Shown in pieces: positions 1 to 8,279 of a DNA stretch of 64,000 nucleotides (positions are counted from its first letter, which is position 1; the number at the start of each line of letters is the position of its first letter). Below the pieces are notes generated by a model that saw only the letters and a program-made list of their open reading frames with translations, did not search any database and was not told the origin of the DNA. Location of the stretch: contig NZ_VATK01000009.1 in NCBI RefSeq assembly GCF_006546985.1, forward strand, positions 1 through 64,000, given 5' to 3'. This DNA comes from Bacillus sp. 03113. GTDB lineage: Bacteria > Bacillota > Bacilli > Bacillales > Cytobacillaceae. The position numbers were made by a program, and so were the translations under genes.

Positions 1-117
1 CTCCTGTGGGGTCTCGTCTTTCTCGCTTTTCCCGCAGGAGTCTACGTGTATTCAGGCTGCTCAGTACTTCAACCATGTTTATTATTTTATTCAAAACAAC
101 AAACTTTTAGAAAACAG
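1..117. repeat. F3 MITE-like palindromic repeat, partial copy cut by the window edge
   Basis: The stretch matches the right half of the element at 37592-37811: a CTCCTG..GGGGTCTCG block, GGAGTCTACGTGTAT, CAGGCTGCTC, then CAACAAACTTT and a terminal GAAAACAGCC. Only one arm is inside the window. It ends about 70 bases before the yutG start, so any yutG promoter is in or beside it. No coding capacity is evident. Confidence 0.7.
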
Positions 118-189
118 CCAAAATAAATGAAGCAAATTTTTATAAGATGGGTATACATATAGAGAATATTATAGAAAAAGGTGAAGTGT

Positions 190-690
190 ATGGCAGAAGA
201 AGAAAAAGTGGACCTTACTGAACAAACAGCACGTAGATGGCTAAAAGAAAGAGGGGTCCAAATAATTGAAATTGCAAAGCTTGTCCATCTTTTGCAAGAA
301 AAGTATCACCCAAATTTAAATTTAAATCATTGTATAGAAAATGTAGAGCGTGTTATTTCTAAAAGAGAAGTCCAAAATGCAATTCTTACTGGGATACAGC
401 TTGATTTAATGGCTGAAAAAGGAATGCTTGAACAGCCGCTTCAATCCATAATAGAAAAAGATGAGGGCTTATATGGAGTGGATGAAGTATTAGCCTTTTC
501 CATTGTTAATGTATATGGTTCAATCGGATTTACAAACTACGGCTATATTGATAAGTTGAAGCCAGGAATATTAAAGGCTTTAAATGATAAGAACTCTGGA
601 AAGTGTCATACCTTTCTTGATGATATTGTCGGAGCGATAGCGGCAGCGGCATCTAGTCGTTTAGCTCATCGAGCCAATCACGCTGAATAA
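190..690 (+). CDS. yutG: YutG, phosphatidylglycerophosphatase A-family protein
   Basis: A 166-residue protein of the PgpA/YutG family. Characterised members dephosphorylate phosphatidylglycerophosphate in phospholipid synthesis; activity of the shorter Bacillus form is assigned by family only. The C-terminal half carries the family's conserved block (DEVLAFSIVNVYGSIG near residue 97 and FLDDIVGAIAAA near 140, with an acidic pair), and there is no strong membrane segment. I start it at ATG 190 rather than GTG 181 because the GTG lies inside the ribosome binding site (AAAAAGGTG). It is separated from its usual neighbour yutF by a 5-kb block (MFS and glcDF), which suggests an insertion relative to B. 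subtilis order. Confidence 0.8.
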   Translation: MAEEEKVDLTEQTARRWLKERGVQIIEIAKLVHLLQEKYHPNLNLNHCIENVERVISKREVQNAILTGIQLDLMAEKGMLEQPLQSIIEKDEGLYGVDEVLAFSIVNVYGSIGFTNYGYIDKLKPGILKALNDKNSGKCHTFLDDIVGAIAAAASSRLAHRANHAE

Positions 691-953
691 GGTGAAACTA
701 CAATCAGTGGGGTTATTTTCATCCCCCATTGATTGTTAGTCACGCAGAGCCTGATTGACTTTTCTAAGGGCTGAAGCCCAAAGAAAAGTCTTATTTCACC
801 AATCACGCTCATACATGCCACATCCTGTGGCATTCGCCTGACTAGGACTCCTTCCTTCGTCGGGCTTTTACAGGCAATTATCCCCTACCTAGGATTTTTG
901 TTTGCACTTATAACCTTGAGGTGGTGGTCTTACTGCCTGTTAATGCCGGATAA
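690..953. repeat. F2 dispersed intergenic repeat (copy A)
   Basis: It starts with GGTGAAACTACAATCAGTGGGG, whose complement CCCCATTGATTG follows closely to form a hairpin. It continues with CACATCCTGTGGCATTCGCCTGACTAGGA, TTATCCCCTACCTAGGATTT and CCTTGAGGTGG, and ends TTAATGCCGGATAAA. The same blocks recur at 9612-9893, 36191-36256, 40522-40628 and 48662-48832. This explains most of the gap between yutG and the MFS gene; I see no gene in it. Confidence 0.75.
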
Positions 954-964
954 ATGAATCATAC

Positions 965-1005
965 GTGCCTGGAAATCGATCAGTACTAGATCAATTTCCA
1001 GGCAC
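965..1005. repeat. Long hairpin 3' of the MFS transporter gene
   Basis: GTGCCTGGAAATCGATC pairs with GATCAATTTCCAGGCAC across a 7-base loop (16 of 17 pairs). It lies 50 bases past the stop of the minus-strand MFS gene. No T-run follows on either strand, so it may protect an mRNA end or act as a weak terminator rather than a standard intrinsic one. Confidence 0.6.
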
Positions 1006-1054
1006 TGTATTTTGCCTATATTTTTCGTGTTAGCATTCTGGATTGCTTTTCAAT

Positions 1055-2380
1055 TTACAAAGCAACCTTATCTGATTTATCTGATGTATGTTTTTTCTCT
1101 TTCGGAATAAATAATAGCATCACAAACGCAAACATGAGCATGATACTAAGGAATATTAGACCAGAAAGTGTACTGCCAGTGGCATCTTTTAACCTTCCTA
1201 CAACATATGGACCAACAAACCCTCCTAAATTTCCAATTGAGTTAATCACAGCTAGCCCCACTGCAACCATTGAAGGAGTCAAAATCATAGATGGTAAAGC
1301 CCAAAATGGACCTTTAAAGCAATACATAGAAGATAATGATATCGTGATAAAAATAATAGATAAAATTAAATTACTTGATATTCCCGCCAAGATTAATGAT
1401 ATCGCTGCTAAAAAAAGCGGTGCTGCGGCATGAATCATTCTTTCACCAGTACGATCAGAACGTCGTGACCAATAATTCATCGCAAGAGAAGCGGCAATAT
1501 AAGGGATAATACTGATGAATCCAATTTGGGTATTAGTCAAATAACCAGAGAGTCCTTTAATAATTTGCGGCATCCAGTACCCAATCCCAAGTGTCCCAGA
1601 AATATAAACAAAATAGATTAACGAAAGATACCAAACTTTTGCATTTGCCATAGCTTTTTTATGTCCTAGGTTTGCTGAAGCACCATCTTCCTTCGCTTCT
1701 TTTTTTAATTCTTGTATTAACCAATCCTTTTCTTCATTTGTCAACCATTTCGCATCCTCTGGTCGATCTGTTAAATAGTAATAAGTAACAAATCCAAATA
1801 TAACAGCAGGTAATCCTTCAATGATAAACATCCATCTCCAACCAGGAAATCCCATCCATTGAATATGATCCATTATCAAAGTAGAAAGTGGACCACCGAT
1901 AATATAAGAGGCAGCAATGGCTGTCATAAACATGGCAATCGTACTCGCCAATTCCTTTACACGGAACCAAGACGTTAGATACAAAATAATTCCAGGGAAA
2001 AACCCAGCCTCCGCTACTCCAAGTAAAAATCTAATGACATAAAGATGCATAGCATTTTGCGCAAAAGCTGTTGCAATTGAAATAACTCCCCATGTTATGA
2101 GAATCCTAGTGATCCAAACCCTTGCTCCAAACCTTTGCATCAATATATTACTTGGTACCTCAAAAAGAAAATAACCAATAAAGAAAATGCCTGATACAAC
2201 CCCAAATACCTCACTCGTTAAACCTAATGCTTTGTTCATATCCAATGCGGCATACCCAATATTTGCTCTATCAAGATAAGAAATGATGTACAAAAGAAAG
2301 ACAAAAGGGACAATTCTTCTTGTTACTTTTCGAATCGTTCTATTTTCAACTGATCCTGTTTCGTCGAACGTTTTTTGCAT
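1055..2380 (-). CDS. MFS transporter of the anion:cation symporter (sugar-acid / organic-anion) type
   Basis: A 441-residue integral membrane protein with about 12 hydrophobic segments and a hydrophilic central loop near residues 215-245. It shows ACS-family features: RIVPFVFLLYIISYLDRANIGYA in the first segment and GYFLFEVPSNILMQRFGAR in the loop region. Family members import sugar acids, tartrate, phthalate and similar organic anions by proton symport. It is divergent from glcDF, whose product oxidises 2-hydroxyacids, so a hydroxyacid such as glycolate or lactate is a reasonable inferred substrate. A near-consensus cre (2426-2441) sits 46 bases upstream of the start, implying catabolite control by CcpA. 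The substrate cannot be read from sequence. Confidence 0.8.
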   Translation of the reverse strand: MQKTFDETGSVENRTIRKVTRRIVPFVFLLYIISYLDRANIGYAALDMNKALGLTSEVFGVVSGIFFIGYFLFEVPSNILMQRFGARVWITRILITWGVISIATAFAQNAMHLYVIRFLLGVAEAGFFPGIILYLTSWFRVKELASTIAMFMTAIAASYIIGGPLSTLIMDHIQWMGFPGWRWMFIIEGLPAVIFGFVTYYYLTDRPEDAKWLTNEEKDWLIQELKKEAKEDGASANLGHKKAMANAKVWYLSLIYFVYISGTLGIGYWMPQIIKGLSGYLTNTQIGFISIIPYIAASLAMNYWSRRSDRTGERMIHAAAPLFLAAISLILAGISSNLILSIIFITISLSSMYCFKGPFWALPSMILTPSMVAVGLAVINSIGNLGGFVGPYVVGRLKDATGSTLSGLIFLSIMLMFAFVMLLFIPKEKKHTSDKSDKVAL

Positions 2381-2425
2381 GTTAATCTCCCCTTAATAGA
2401 AATAGTTTCCCTTTGACTACATTCT

Positions 2426-2441
2426 TTTTAAGCGCTTTCAT
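2426..2441 (-). promoter_or_regulatory. cre-like CcpA site upstream of the MFS gene
   Basis: Read on the minus strand, ATGAAAGCGCTTAAAA matches the Bacillus cre consensus WTGNAARCGNWWWCAW at 15 of 16 positions. It is 46 bases upstream of the MFS start codon. Confidence 0.55.
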
Positions 2442-2902
2442 TTTTTGGTGGATAGAATAGAAATAACCTCTTGTCGGTCTAATGGATCATTATTTAAAAT
2501 AAAAGGACAAGTACACTGGCGACAACTGTTTTATAACAAAATAAATCCCCATACTAGATATAAACTCTAGTATTATTTCAAGGGTTTAAAAAAATACTTA
2601 TTTCATTACAAAAGAACTAAAACAGTCATATTTTACATAGATATTTACTATGATAATAATAGAAATATAATCCAATAGAACTATTTTAAAAATTTATCCG
2701 TTCATTTTTCTATTATTTTGATAATATTAAGTTACCCCATGCATTTAACAAAAACTATTATATAACAAGCTTGAATATATTTCTATTTTCACCTATTTTT
2801 TACATTGATTATTTTCATACTGGTCCATTTTACCGATGCTAATTACTTTTTTTCCTACTTATAACGCTTTCTATTAAATAAGTCTTCTATGATAACGTGT
2901 AC
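2442..2902. other. AT-rich divergent intergenic region, no gene seen
   Basis: The spacer between the divergent MFS and glcD genes is very AT-rich and shows no open frame with a ribosome binding site. A weaker cre-like sequence (two mismatches) lies near 2860-2875 on the minus strand. Confidence 0.5.
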
Positions 2903-2933
2903 TTGACATAAAAATAAGTAAGTTGCCTAATAT
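2903..2933 (+). promoter_or_regulatory. Candidate sigma-A promoter for glcDF
   Basis: The -35 TTGACA (2903-2908) is consensus. A TAATAT -10 follows at 2928-2933 after 19 bases, slightly longer than ideal. The cre at 2967-2982 would lie about 30 bases inside the transcript, a position where CcpA can block elongation. Confidence 0.5.
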
Positions 2934-2966
2934 ATGTAATCGAATCATTTAAAAAGGAAAAAAACA

Positions 2967-2982
2967 ATGTAAGCGATTTCAT
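2967..2982 (+). promoter_or_regulatory. Perfect cre (CcpA binding site) upstream of glcD
   Basis: ATGTAAGCGATTTCAT matches the cre consensus WTGNAARCGNWWWCAW at every position. It lies 74 bases before the glcD start and downstream of the candidate promoter, so CcpA repression in the presence of glucose is predicted. Confidence 0.75.
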
Positions 2983-3055
2983 ACACTTTTGTTAATAGCT
3001 TAATTTAGAATGTGTATCACTATGAAACTCAATAATTTGAGAAGGTGAGAATAAA

Positions 3056-4465
3056 GTGAAGGTATTAACTCCAAGACATGTTGAAAAAATGAAACAAATT
3101 GTCAAACACGGAAAAGTACTTACTGATATAAGTGACCGATTTAGTTATTCCTTCGATGCTTCCTTTGGGACCTTTTTGCCCGATGCCGTTATTCAAACAA
3201 AAAAGATTGAAGAGCTTGCTGAGCTAGTAAAGCTTGCCAATGAGGAAAAAATCCCTGTCTATCCTCGCGGCCAATCAACGAGCTTAAGTGGAGGACCGTT
3301 GCCAGTTAACGGAGGAATGGTATTTGATTTGTCGGTTTTAGACGATGTACTAGAAATTCATGAAGAAGACCTGGTTGCTGTTGTTTCCCCTGGTGTCCTT
3401 ACTGGAGATATACATAAAGCAGCGGAACAAAAAGGCCTCATGTATCCACCTGATCCAAGCAGCTCTCACGTATCAACCATTGGTGGGAATTTGGCAGAAA
3501 ACTCTGGTGGACCTAGGGGATTAAAATATGGCGTAACGAAGGATTATGTTATCGGCTTAGAAGTTATCACACCAGAGGGGGAAATTATTCAAACTGGCGG
3601 AAGAACGGTTAAAAATGTAACGGGTTATGACCTAACCAAGCTGATTGTTGGATCAGAAGGCACACTTGGAATTATTACAAAAGCAATTCTACGACTCATC
3701 CCAAAACCACCAGCCTCTGAAACCATTATGGCTGTTTTTGACAGTCTAGTTGATGCTGGAAGTGCCATTTCCAATATTTTATCCTCTGGTATTTTACCAG
3801 CAAAAATGGAATTAATGGACCGAGCTTCAATTGTCGCCGTTGAGAATTACGAGCCATTAGGCTTACCAACCCACGCAGAAGCCATTATACTGATTGAACT
3901 TGATGGCCATCCTTTAGCTTTAAAGGATGAATTAAAGCTAGTAGAAAAATTATGTCAATCTGTTGGTGCAACAGAAGTCCGCATCCCTCAAAATGCATTC
4001 GAAAAAGCTGAGATTTGGAAAGCTAGAAAATTAGTTTCTCCAGCTATTGTAAGGATTAAACCTACAAAAATATCAGAAGACGCCACTGTACCGAGAAGTA
4101 AGATTCCGCAAATGTGTGCAAGGCTGCAGAATATTCGCGATAAATATCACATTCATCTTGTCGTATTTGGACATGCTGGGGATGGTAATCTTCATCCAAA
4201 CATAATTTGTGACAAAAATGATAGCGAAGAAATGCAACGAGTCGAACAAGCTGTTGCTGAAATTTTCACTACAGCTATAGAGCTAGGAGGAACTCTTTCA
4301 GGAGAGCACGGTATTGGGACAATGAAATCGTCCTTTATGGAAATGGAACTAGGAACAGTTGGATTGGAAATGATGAAGCGAATTAAGGAAGCATGGGATC
4401 CAAATAACATCATGAATCCTGGGAAGATCTTTCCTGAGCCAGGATATAAATTGGAGTTGAATTAA
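3056..4465 (+). CDS. glcD: GlcD, FAD-linked 2-hydroxyacid (glycolate / D-lactate) oxidase subunit
   Basis: A 469-residue flavoprotein of the GlcD/D-lactate dehydrogenase family. The N-terminal half is the PP-loop FAD-binding fold (PRGQSTSLSGG near 70; PPDPSSSHVSTIGGNLAENSG near 130-150; GGRTVKNVTGYDLTKL near 180). The C-terminal half is FAD-oxidase C with GHAGDGNLHPN and SGEHGIG, ending in NNIMNPGKIF. It oxidises a 2-hydroxyacid to the 2-oxoacid and passes electrons to the Fe-S subunit encoded one base after its stop. The start is GTG, preceded by GAAGGTGAG. Glycolate and D-lactate cannot be told apart from sequence. A perfect cre lies upstream. Confidence 0.9.
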   Translation: MKVLTPRHVEKMKQIVKHGKVLTDISDRFSYSFDASFGTFLPDAVIQTKKIEELAELVKLANEEKIPVYPRGQSTSLSGGPLPVNGGMVFDLSVLDDVLEIHEEDLVAVVSPGVLTGDIHKAAEQKGLMYPPDPSSSHVSTIGGNLAENSGGPRGLKYGVTKDYVIGLEVITPEGEIIQTGGRTVKNVTGYDLTKLIVGSEGTLGIITKAILRLIPKPPASETIMAVFDSLVDAGSAISNILSSGILPAKMELMDRASIVAVENYEPLGLPTHAEAIILIELDGHPLALKDELKLVEKLCQSVGATEVRIPQNAFEKAEIWKARKLVSPAIVRIKPTKISEDATVPRSKIPQMCARLQNIRDKYHIHLVVFGHAGDGNLHPNIICDKNDSEEMQRVEQAVAEIFTTAIELGGTLSGEHGIGTMKSSFMEMELGTVGLEMMKRIKEAWDPNNIMNPGKIFPEPGYKLELN

Positions 4466-4466
4466 G

Positions 4467-5771
4467 ATGAAACCCTCTCTAAATGATCTTAAGACGGAAT
4501 TCCAATACGATAAAACAATGAAATGTGTACAATGCGGCTATTGTTTACCAGTCTGCCCTACGTACGTGACCATGCGTAGAGAGACACATTCTCCTAGAGG
4601 TCGAATTAATCTTATCAAAATGGTTGGAGAAGGTAAAATAACCGACTTATCCATACTTGAAGAACCATTAGATTTATGTTTAGGATGCCGAGCTTGTGAA
4701 ACAGCTTGTCCTACAGGAGTTGAATATGGCTCAATTTTAGAATCAGCCAGAGCTGCCCTTGTAAAACGAAAAAAATTTTCTAAGCCCATTCGCTTATTAC
4801 GTAATACAATGTTTAAATCAGTCTTCCCAAATAGAAGAATAATGAAGTTTACGGGTAATATGTTTTGGTTCTATGAAAAAAGTGGATTGCAAAATGCCGT
4901 TCATTCTACAGGCATCATGAAAAAATTGCCTTATCATCTAGGAGATTTTGAATCCATAGTCCCTCCTGCAGTCTCACCTAAGGTACGTAACCAATCGAAT
5001 ATGAAAGTACAAGCAGAAGGAGAATTAAAGTATTCGATTGTTTTTTTTACTGGCTGTATTATGGATGCTATGTTTCAACGGATTAATCAATTATCGATTC
5101 AACTTCTTGCAAAAGCAGGCTGTCAAGTCATAGTCATTCCAAATCAAACATGCTGTGGTGCCCTACATGCACACTCTGGAGAGTTAGATGAAGCAAAACA
5201 ACTTGCGAAGAGAAATATTGCTGCATTCGAACAAGTAAAAGCGGATTTCATAGTTAATAATGCTGGAGGATGCGGTGCCATGCTAAATGAGTATCATCAT
5301 CTACTGAAAGATGATAAAGAGTGGGCTGACAGAGCTAAACAATTTACTTCAAAGTCAAAGGACATAAGTCAAGTACTTGTCTTATGTGGAGGCATACCTA
5401 ATCTTCTTTCTCCTACAGAAGAAAAAGTGACTTATCAGCCATCATGCCATATGACAAATGTGCAAAAAGTGACAAATGAGCCGCTTATGTTATTAAAAAG
5501 TGTTATTGGAATTAACTTAGTCGAGATGAAGCAAGCAAATATGTGCTGTGGCTCAGCAGGTATCTATAACGTGGTTCACTATGATGAATCTATGGAGATT
5601 CTAGATGAGAAAATGAAGCATACAAAAGAAACAGGAGCTACTGTGATTATTACAACCAACCCTGGATGCCTTTTACAAATGAAATTAGGAATTCAACGTG
5701 AGGATCTTCCAAAACCAACGCGTGCTTTACACTTAATAGAATACTTAGCTGAAGCTGCAGAAATTTTATAA
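4467..5771 (+). CDS. glcF: GlcF-like (Fe-S) subunit of 2-hydroxyacid oxidase
   Basis: A 434-residue electron-transfer subunit. Two ferredoxin-type 4Fe-4S motifs lie at the N-terminus (CVQCGYCLPVCP near 20-31 and CLGCRACETACP near 70-81). Two CCG domains follow (GCIMDAMF with TCCGALHAHSG; CHMTNVQ with CCGSAGIYN), the arrangement of GlcF/LutA-type proteins. It takes electrons from the flavin subunit and delivers them to the membrane quinone pool. The start is one base past the glcD stop, so the two are co-transcribed and probably translationally coupled. No separate GlcE is present, so the complex is the two-gene form. Confidence 0.9.
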   Translation: MKPSLNDLKTEFQYDKTMKCVQCGYCLPVCPTYVTMRRETHSPRGRINLIKMVGEGKITDLSILEEPLDLCLGCRACETACPTGVEYGSILESARAALVKRKKFSKPIRLLRNTMFKSVFPNRRIMKFTGNMFWFYEKSGLQNAVHSTGIMKKLPYHLGDFESIVPPAVSPKVRNQSNMKVQAEGELKYSIVFFTGCIMDAMFQRINQLSIQLLAKAGCQVIVIPNQTCCGALHAHSGELDEAKQLAKRNIAAFEQVKADFIVNNAGGCGAMLNEYHHLLKDDKEWADRAKQFTSKSKDISQVLVLCGGIPNLLSPTEEKVTYQPSCHMTNVQKVTNEPLMLLKSVIGINLVEMKQANMCCGSAGIYNVVHYDESMEILDEKMKHTKETGATVIITTNPGCLLQMKLGIQREDLPKPTRALHLIEYLAEAAEIL

Positions 5772-5780
5772 TGAATCTTT

Positions 5781-5803
5781 AGAGGGTGTTTTTTGCACCC
5801 TCT
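5781..5803 (+). terminator. Hairpin after glcDF
   Basis: AGAGGGTG and CACCCTCT form an 8-bp stem with a 7-base T-rich loop, ten bases after the glcF stop. There is no T-run after the stem, so termination efficiency is uncertain. Confidence 0.45.
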
Positions 5804-5849
5804 GCCATAGGTTAAGCATACAATCAAGATATGTAGGGCAGCTCTTAGA

Positions 5850-6617
5850 TTAATAAAATCCCCATTCATTCAAGCTATCAACAACATAGGTTGGTTTTTC
5901 TTCGTAACCGGCTAAAAGCTGCTTTGTTGTTACACCAGTATGAACGAGCAGCGTATCCAATCCAGCATTCATGCCGGCTAAAATATCCGTATCATAATTG
6001 TCACCAACCATAAGGGTTTCTCCTTTTTTCGTCCCAAGTACCTTTAAAGCTTGTTCCATAATAATCGATTCAGGTTTGCCAATAAAAATCGGATTTGTTT
6101 TTGTTGATACAGAGATTACAGATGTTAAAGCGCCATTACCAGGAAGTAGACCACGTTCGGTCGGAATCGCAATATCTCCATTGGTGGAAATAAAGGTTGC
6201 TCCATTTCGTACTGCTAGACAGGCAGTGGCTAATTTTTCATAGGTAATTTCTCGATCAATACCAACAACCACAAAATCTACATTCTCCTCTTGGATCCTA
6301 AACCCTTTTTCTTCTATGGCCGTTTTAATTCCTTCTTCCCCGATAACATAAACGGAAGCATTATTTTTTTGATCATATATGTAGTTTGCAGTTGCTTGAC
6401 TTGTCGTAAAAACCTGGGCTTCTTCTGCTGGAATGCGAAAATTTCGAAGTTTCTCCGCTACTTGTGCTGGAGTTCTTGATGAATTATTGGTCACAAATAA
6501 ATAAGGAATATCCTCGTTCTGCAGCGTTCTAACAAAATCCACCGCTTCTTCAATGAGTTCAGTACCTCTATACATTGTTCCATCCAAATCAATTAAATAT
6601 CCTTTATATTTTCTCAT
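5850..6617 (-). CDS. yutF: YutF, HAD-superfamily NagD-like phosphatase
   Basis: A 255-residue haloacid-dehalogenase phosphatase of the NagD/YutF class. Motif I is DLDGTMY (residues 10-16, nucleophile Asp then acid/base Asp), motif II is the FVTNNSS block near 41-47, motif III is a Lys near IGKPES, and motif IV is MVGDNYDTDI. The large C2a cap between motifs II and III gives NagD members substrate choice; known members act on small sugar or nucleotide phosphates. The B. subtilis order yutG-yutF-yutE-yutD-lipA is kept here apart from one insertion on each side. In vivo substrate unknown. Confidence 0.85.
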   Translation of the reverse strand: MRKYKGYLIDLDGTMYRGTELIEEAVDFVRTLQNEDIPYLFVTNNSSRTPAQVAEKLRNFRIPAEEAQVFTTSQATANYIYDQKNNASVYVIGEEGIKTAIEEKGFRIQEENVDFVVVGIDREITYEKLATACLAVRNGATFISTNGDIAIPTERGLLPGNGALTSVISVSTKTNPIFIGKPESIIMEQALKVLGTKKGETLMVGDNYDTDILAGMNAGLDTLLVHTGVTTKQLLAGYEEKPTYVVDSLNEWGFY

Positions 6618-6660
6618 CAGCCATCTCTCCTATTACTAATTGTTTGTGTAAAATTTCACA

Positions 6661-6772
6661 TAAAAAGCACAAACGCCTTGATTAACCGTGACTTGTATAA
6701 AACGAATACGCAGGAAATTCGGATTGTTTTGCGTAATTGCTTTATACAATCGGCTAGGCGCTGCAGCAGCTT
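6661..6772. repeat. F1 dispersed repeat (copy a, divergent core)
   Basis: The ends match the F1 family (AAAAGCACAAACGCCTTGATTA at one end, GGCTAGGCGCTGCAGC at the other). The middle carries a different inverted pair (TTGTATAAA..TTTATACAA around a GAATACGCAG/GTTTTGCGTA core). It fills the gap between yutF and the SufR-like gene. Confidence 0.6.
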
Positions 6773-6796
6773 TTGTACTCCACCACAAAAATTCAC

Positions 6797-7414
6797 TTAC
6801 TTAAAAACATAATGACAACTGACATCACCTGAAGCCATACATGCTTTTCGTTTAATAACAGGGACATTAAGCAATGTATGAAAAAAATTCTTTTCAGCTT
6901 CACAAAATTGGGGATGCTCCTTCGCTAATTCAATAAGAGGACAATTAAATTCTTGAAAGTGATATTCACCATTCACTTTCGTTATCTCTGGCATAAAGCC
7001 TTCTTTATCTTGAATGTTTTTAAGATGCACTAGTCTTTCAATTAAAGACATTACTTCTGGCATTTCATAAAGATCAAGCTTTTTTTTATTTCTTTTATCT
7101 AATATATCTTCAATAATATTTGTTTGCCCAATTTCTTTTAATTCTTTAAAAATAGAAAGGCTAAGCTCTTTATACTTTTTCGGGAAAATATCTTCACCAC
7201 GCTCTGATAGCTGATAGACCTTCGAAGGTCGGCCCATTGTTTGGCGTTGGATAGCTGATTGTATAAGCTTTTCATGTTCAAGCGAATGAATATGTCTTCG
7301 TATAGCCATTTTTGTAATACTTAATTGATCTGACAATTCGTTAACAGAAAGTCTTCCATATCGTTTCAATAACTTTAATATTTGATCTTTCGTAGATTTA
7401 TCCTCAATTTGCAT
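6797..7414 (-). CDS. SufR-like winged-helix regulator with a C-terminal Cys motif
   Basis: A 205-residue DeoR/ArsR-type regulator. Residues 10-75 form a winged helix (LSVNELSDQLSITKMAIRRH, then the wing MGRPSKVYQLSERG typical of the SufR group). The C-terminus has four cysteines, C158, C171, C192 and C200, spaced x12, x20 and x7. SufR proteins of cyanobacteria and actinobacteria bind an Fe-S cluster through such cysteines and repress suf genes when clusters are plentiful. It follows yutD and yutE on the same strand. No gene at this place is part of the B. subtilis order as I recall it. That it controls the suf operon 13 kb away is inference. Confidence 0.7.
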   Translation of the reverse strand: MQIEDKSTKDQILKLLKRYGRLSVNELSDQLSITKMAIRRHIHSLEHEKLIQSAIQRQTMGRPSKVYQLSERGEDIFPKKYKELSLSIFKELKEIGQTNIIEDILDKRNKKKLDLYEMPEVMSLIERLVHLKNIQDKEGFMPEITKVNGEYHFQEFNCPLIELAKEHPQFCEAEKNFFHTLLNVPVIKRKACMASGDVSCHYVFK

Positions 7415-7451
7415 CGCCTCACCATCCTGCTTTCATTCTACTTAAATTCCC

Positions 7452-7889
7452 CTATTTTTTAAAAGCCGAAACTGGACCTAGTTCGTCCTGTAAATAATGG
7501 TTTATTTTTAAGGAGAATTGTTTCAGAAACGGCAATTGCCTTGTAAATTCCTTAATCAAATGATCATGTGGTATATTTAAATAGGATTGAACAAGCACTT
7601 TACGGAACTGAATGATCTGTTTTAAAGCTTCACTCATGCTATGTTCAATTACTTTTTCATCCTCTAAAATAACCACAATATCTTCGTAGCTTCCAGGGTC
7701 TCGCATAATAAACCCATCAATCATTGAATTGCCAACATCAATAATAGCCTCAATAATCGTTTGCGTAATTCGTTGAAGTGCTGCTTGCTTAATCGGCGTC
7801 TCCCATTCCTCCGTTTTTTCAAAAAGAGCAATTTGATTTTCCAAAAACAAAAGGATTTCATTTATTTTATCACGATCAACAAAATACAT
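7452..7889 (-). CDS. yutE: YutE, DUF86 / HepT-like protein
   Basis: A 145-residue all-helical protein of the DUF86 (HepT-like) family. HepT members paired with MNT nucleotidyltransferases act as a toxin-antitoxin system, with an RX4-6H HEPN catalytic motif. Here the conserved stretch is VGNSMIDGFIMRDPGSYEDI (near 52-71), and no MNT partner gene adjoins it, so a toxin role is not supported. It is the solitary Bacillus YutE type and sits between yutD and the SufR-like gene, with 19 bases to yutD and 37 to the regulator. Function unknown. Confidence 0.75.
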   Translation of the reverse strand: MYFVDRDKINEILLFLENQIALFEKTEEWETPIKQAALQRITQTIIEAIIDVGNSMIDGFIMRDPGSYEDIVVILEDEKVIEHSMSEALKQIIQFRKVLVQSYLNIPHDHLIKEFTRQLPFLKQFSLKINHYLQDELGPVSAFKK

Positions 7890-7908
7890 TACACTCTTCC
7901 CCCATTTC

Positions 7909-8187
7909 CTATTTACCGTTTACTTTTTTTACGACAAAATAGGCACAGCCAAAATTGCAATATTCATATAAGTATTCTGTTAACGTACTAATTTTTGTAT
8001 CAAAGGTAGATTTTTGATTTTGATCATCAAAAAAACCTCTTAAACGAAGTTGACCGTAACCCCAGTCTCCTACTATATAATCATACTTGGTTAATATATC
8101 TGTAAATCTGCCCCGAAAAGCTTCTTCATTAAAGCCGTCTCTTCTTTCTTCTACAAGCTCATAACATATGTTATTGATGTAAACCAA
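7909..8187 (-). CDS. yutD: YutD, DUF1027 protein
   Basis: A 92-residue protein of the YutD family (DUF1027), with the conserved core FTDILTKYDYIVGDWGYGQLRLRGFF. The C-terminal YCNFGCAYFVVKK includes two cysteines four apart. The start is probably TTG at 8187: GAGGTG lies seven bases upstream, and the only nearby ATG (8192) is out of frame and stops after six codons. It leads a yutD-yutE-regulator run and is next to lipA, as in B. subtilis. Function unknown. Confidence 0.75.
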   Translation of the reverse strand: MVYINNICYELVEERRDGFNEEAFRGRFTDILTKYDYIVGDWGYGQLRLRGFFDDQNQKSTFDTKISTLTEYLYEYCNFGCAYFVVKKVNGK

Positions 8188-8225
8188 CCATTTTCACCTC
8201 GAATTCACATTGAATTGAACAACCA

Positions 8226-8275
8226 AAAAAGCTAACCCAAAACAAAGTGAGGAGCACCCTTTAGGTCAGCTTTAA
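8226..8275 (-). terminator. Intrinsic terminator of lipA
   Basis: On the minus strand AAAGCTGACC pairs with GGTTAGCTTT (one G-U) and is followed by TTTTT. It starts seven bases past the lipA stop. Confidence 0.65.
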
Positions 8276-8279
8276 CATA

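Noticed and set aside
181-189. GTG start for yutG
   Set aside because: The codon overlaps the ribosome binding site of ATG 190.
7452-7889. HepT-like toxin of a HEPN/MNT toxin-antitoxin pair
   Set aside because: No nucleotidyltransferase partner is adjacent and the gene sits in the conserved yutD-yutE order.
7761-7991. Plus-strand frame over the yutE/yutD junction
   Set aside because: Antisense to two recognised genes, Phe/Leu-rich by codon complement, no binding site.
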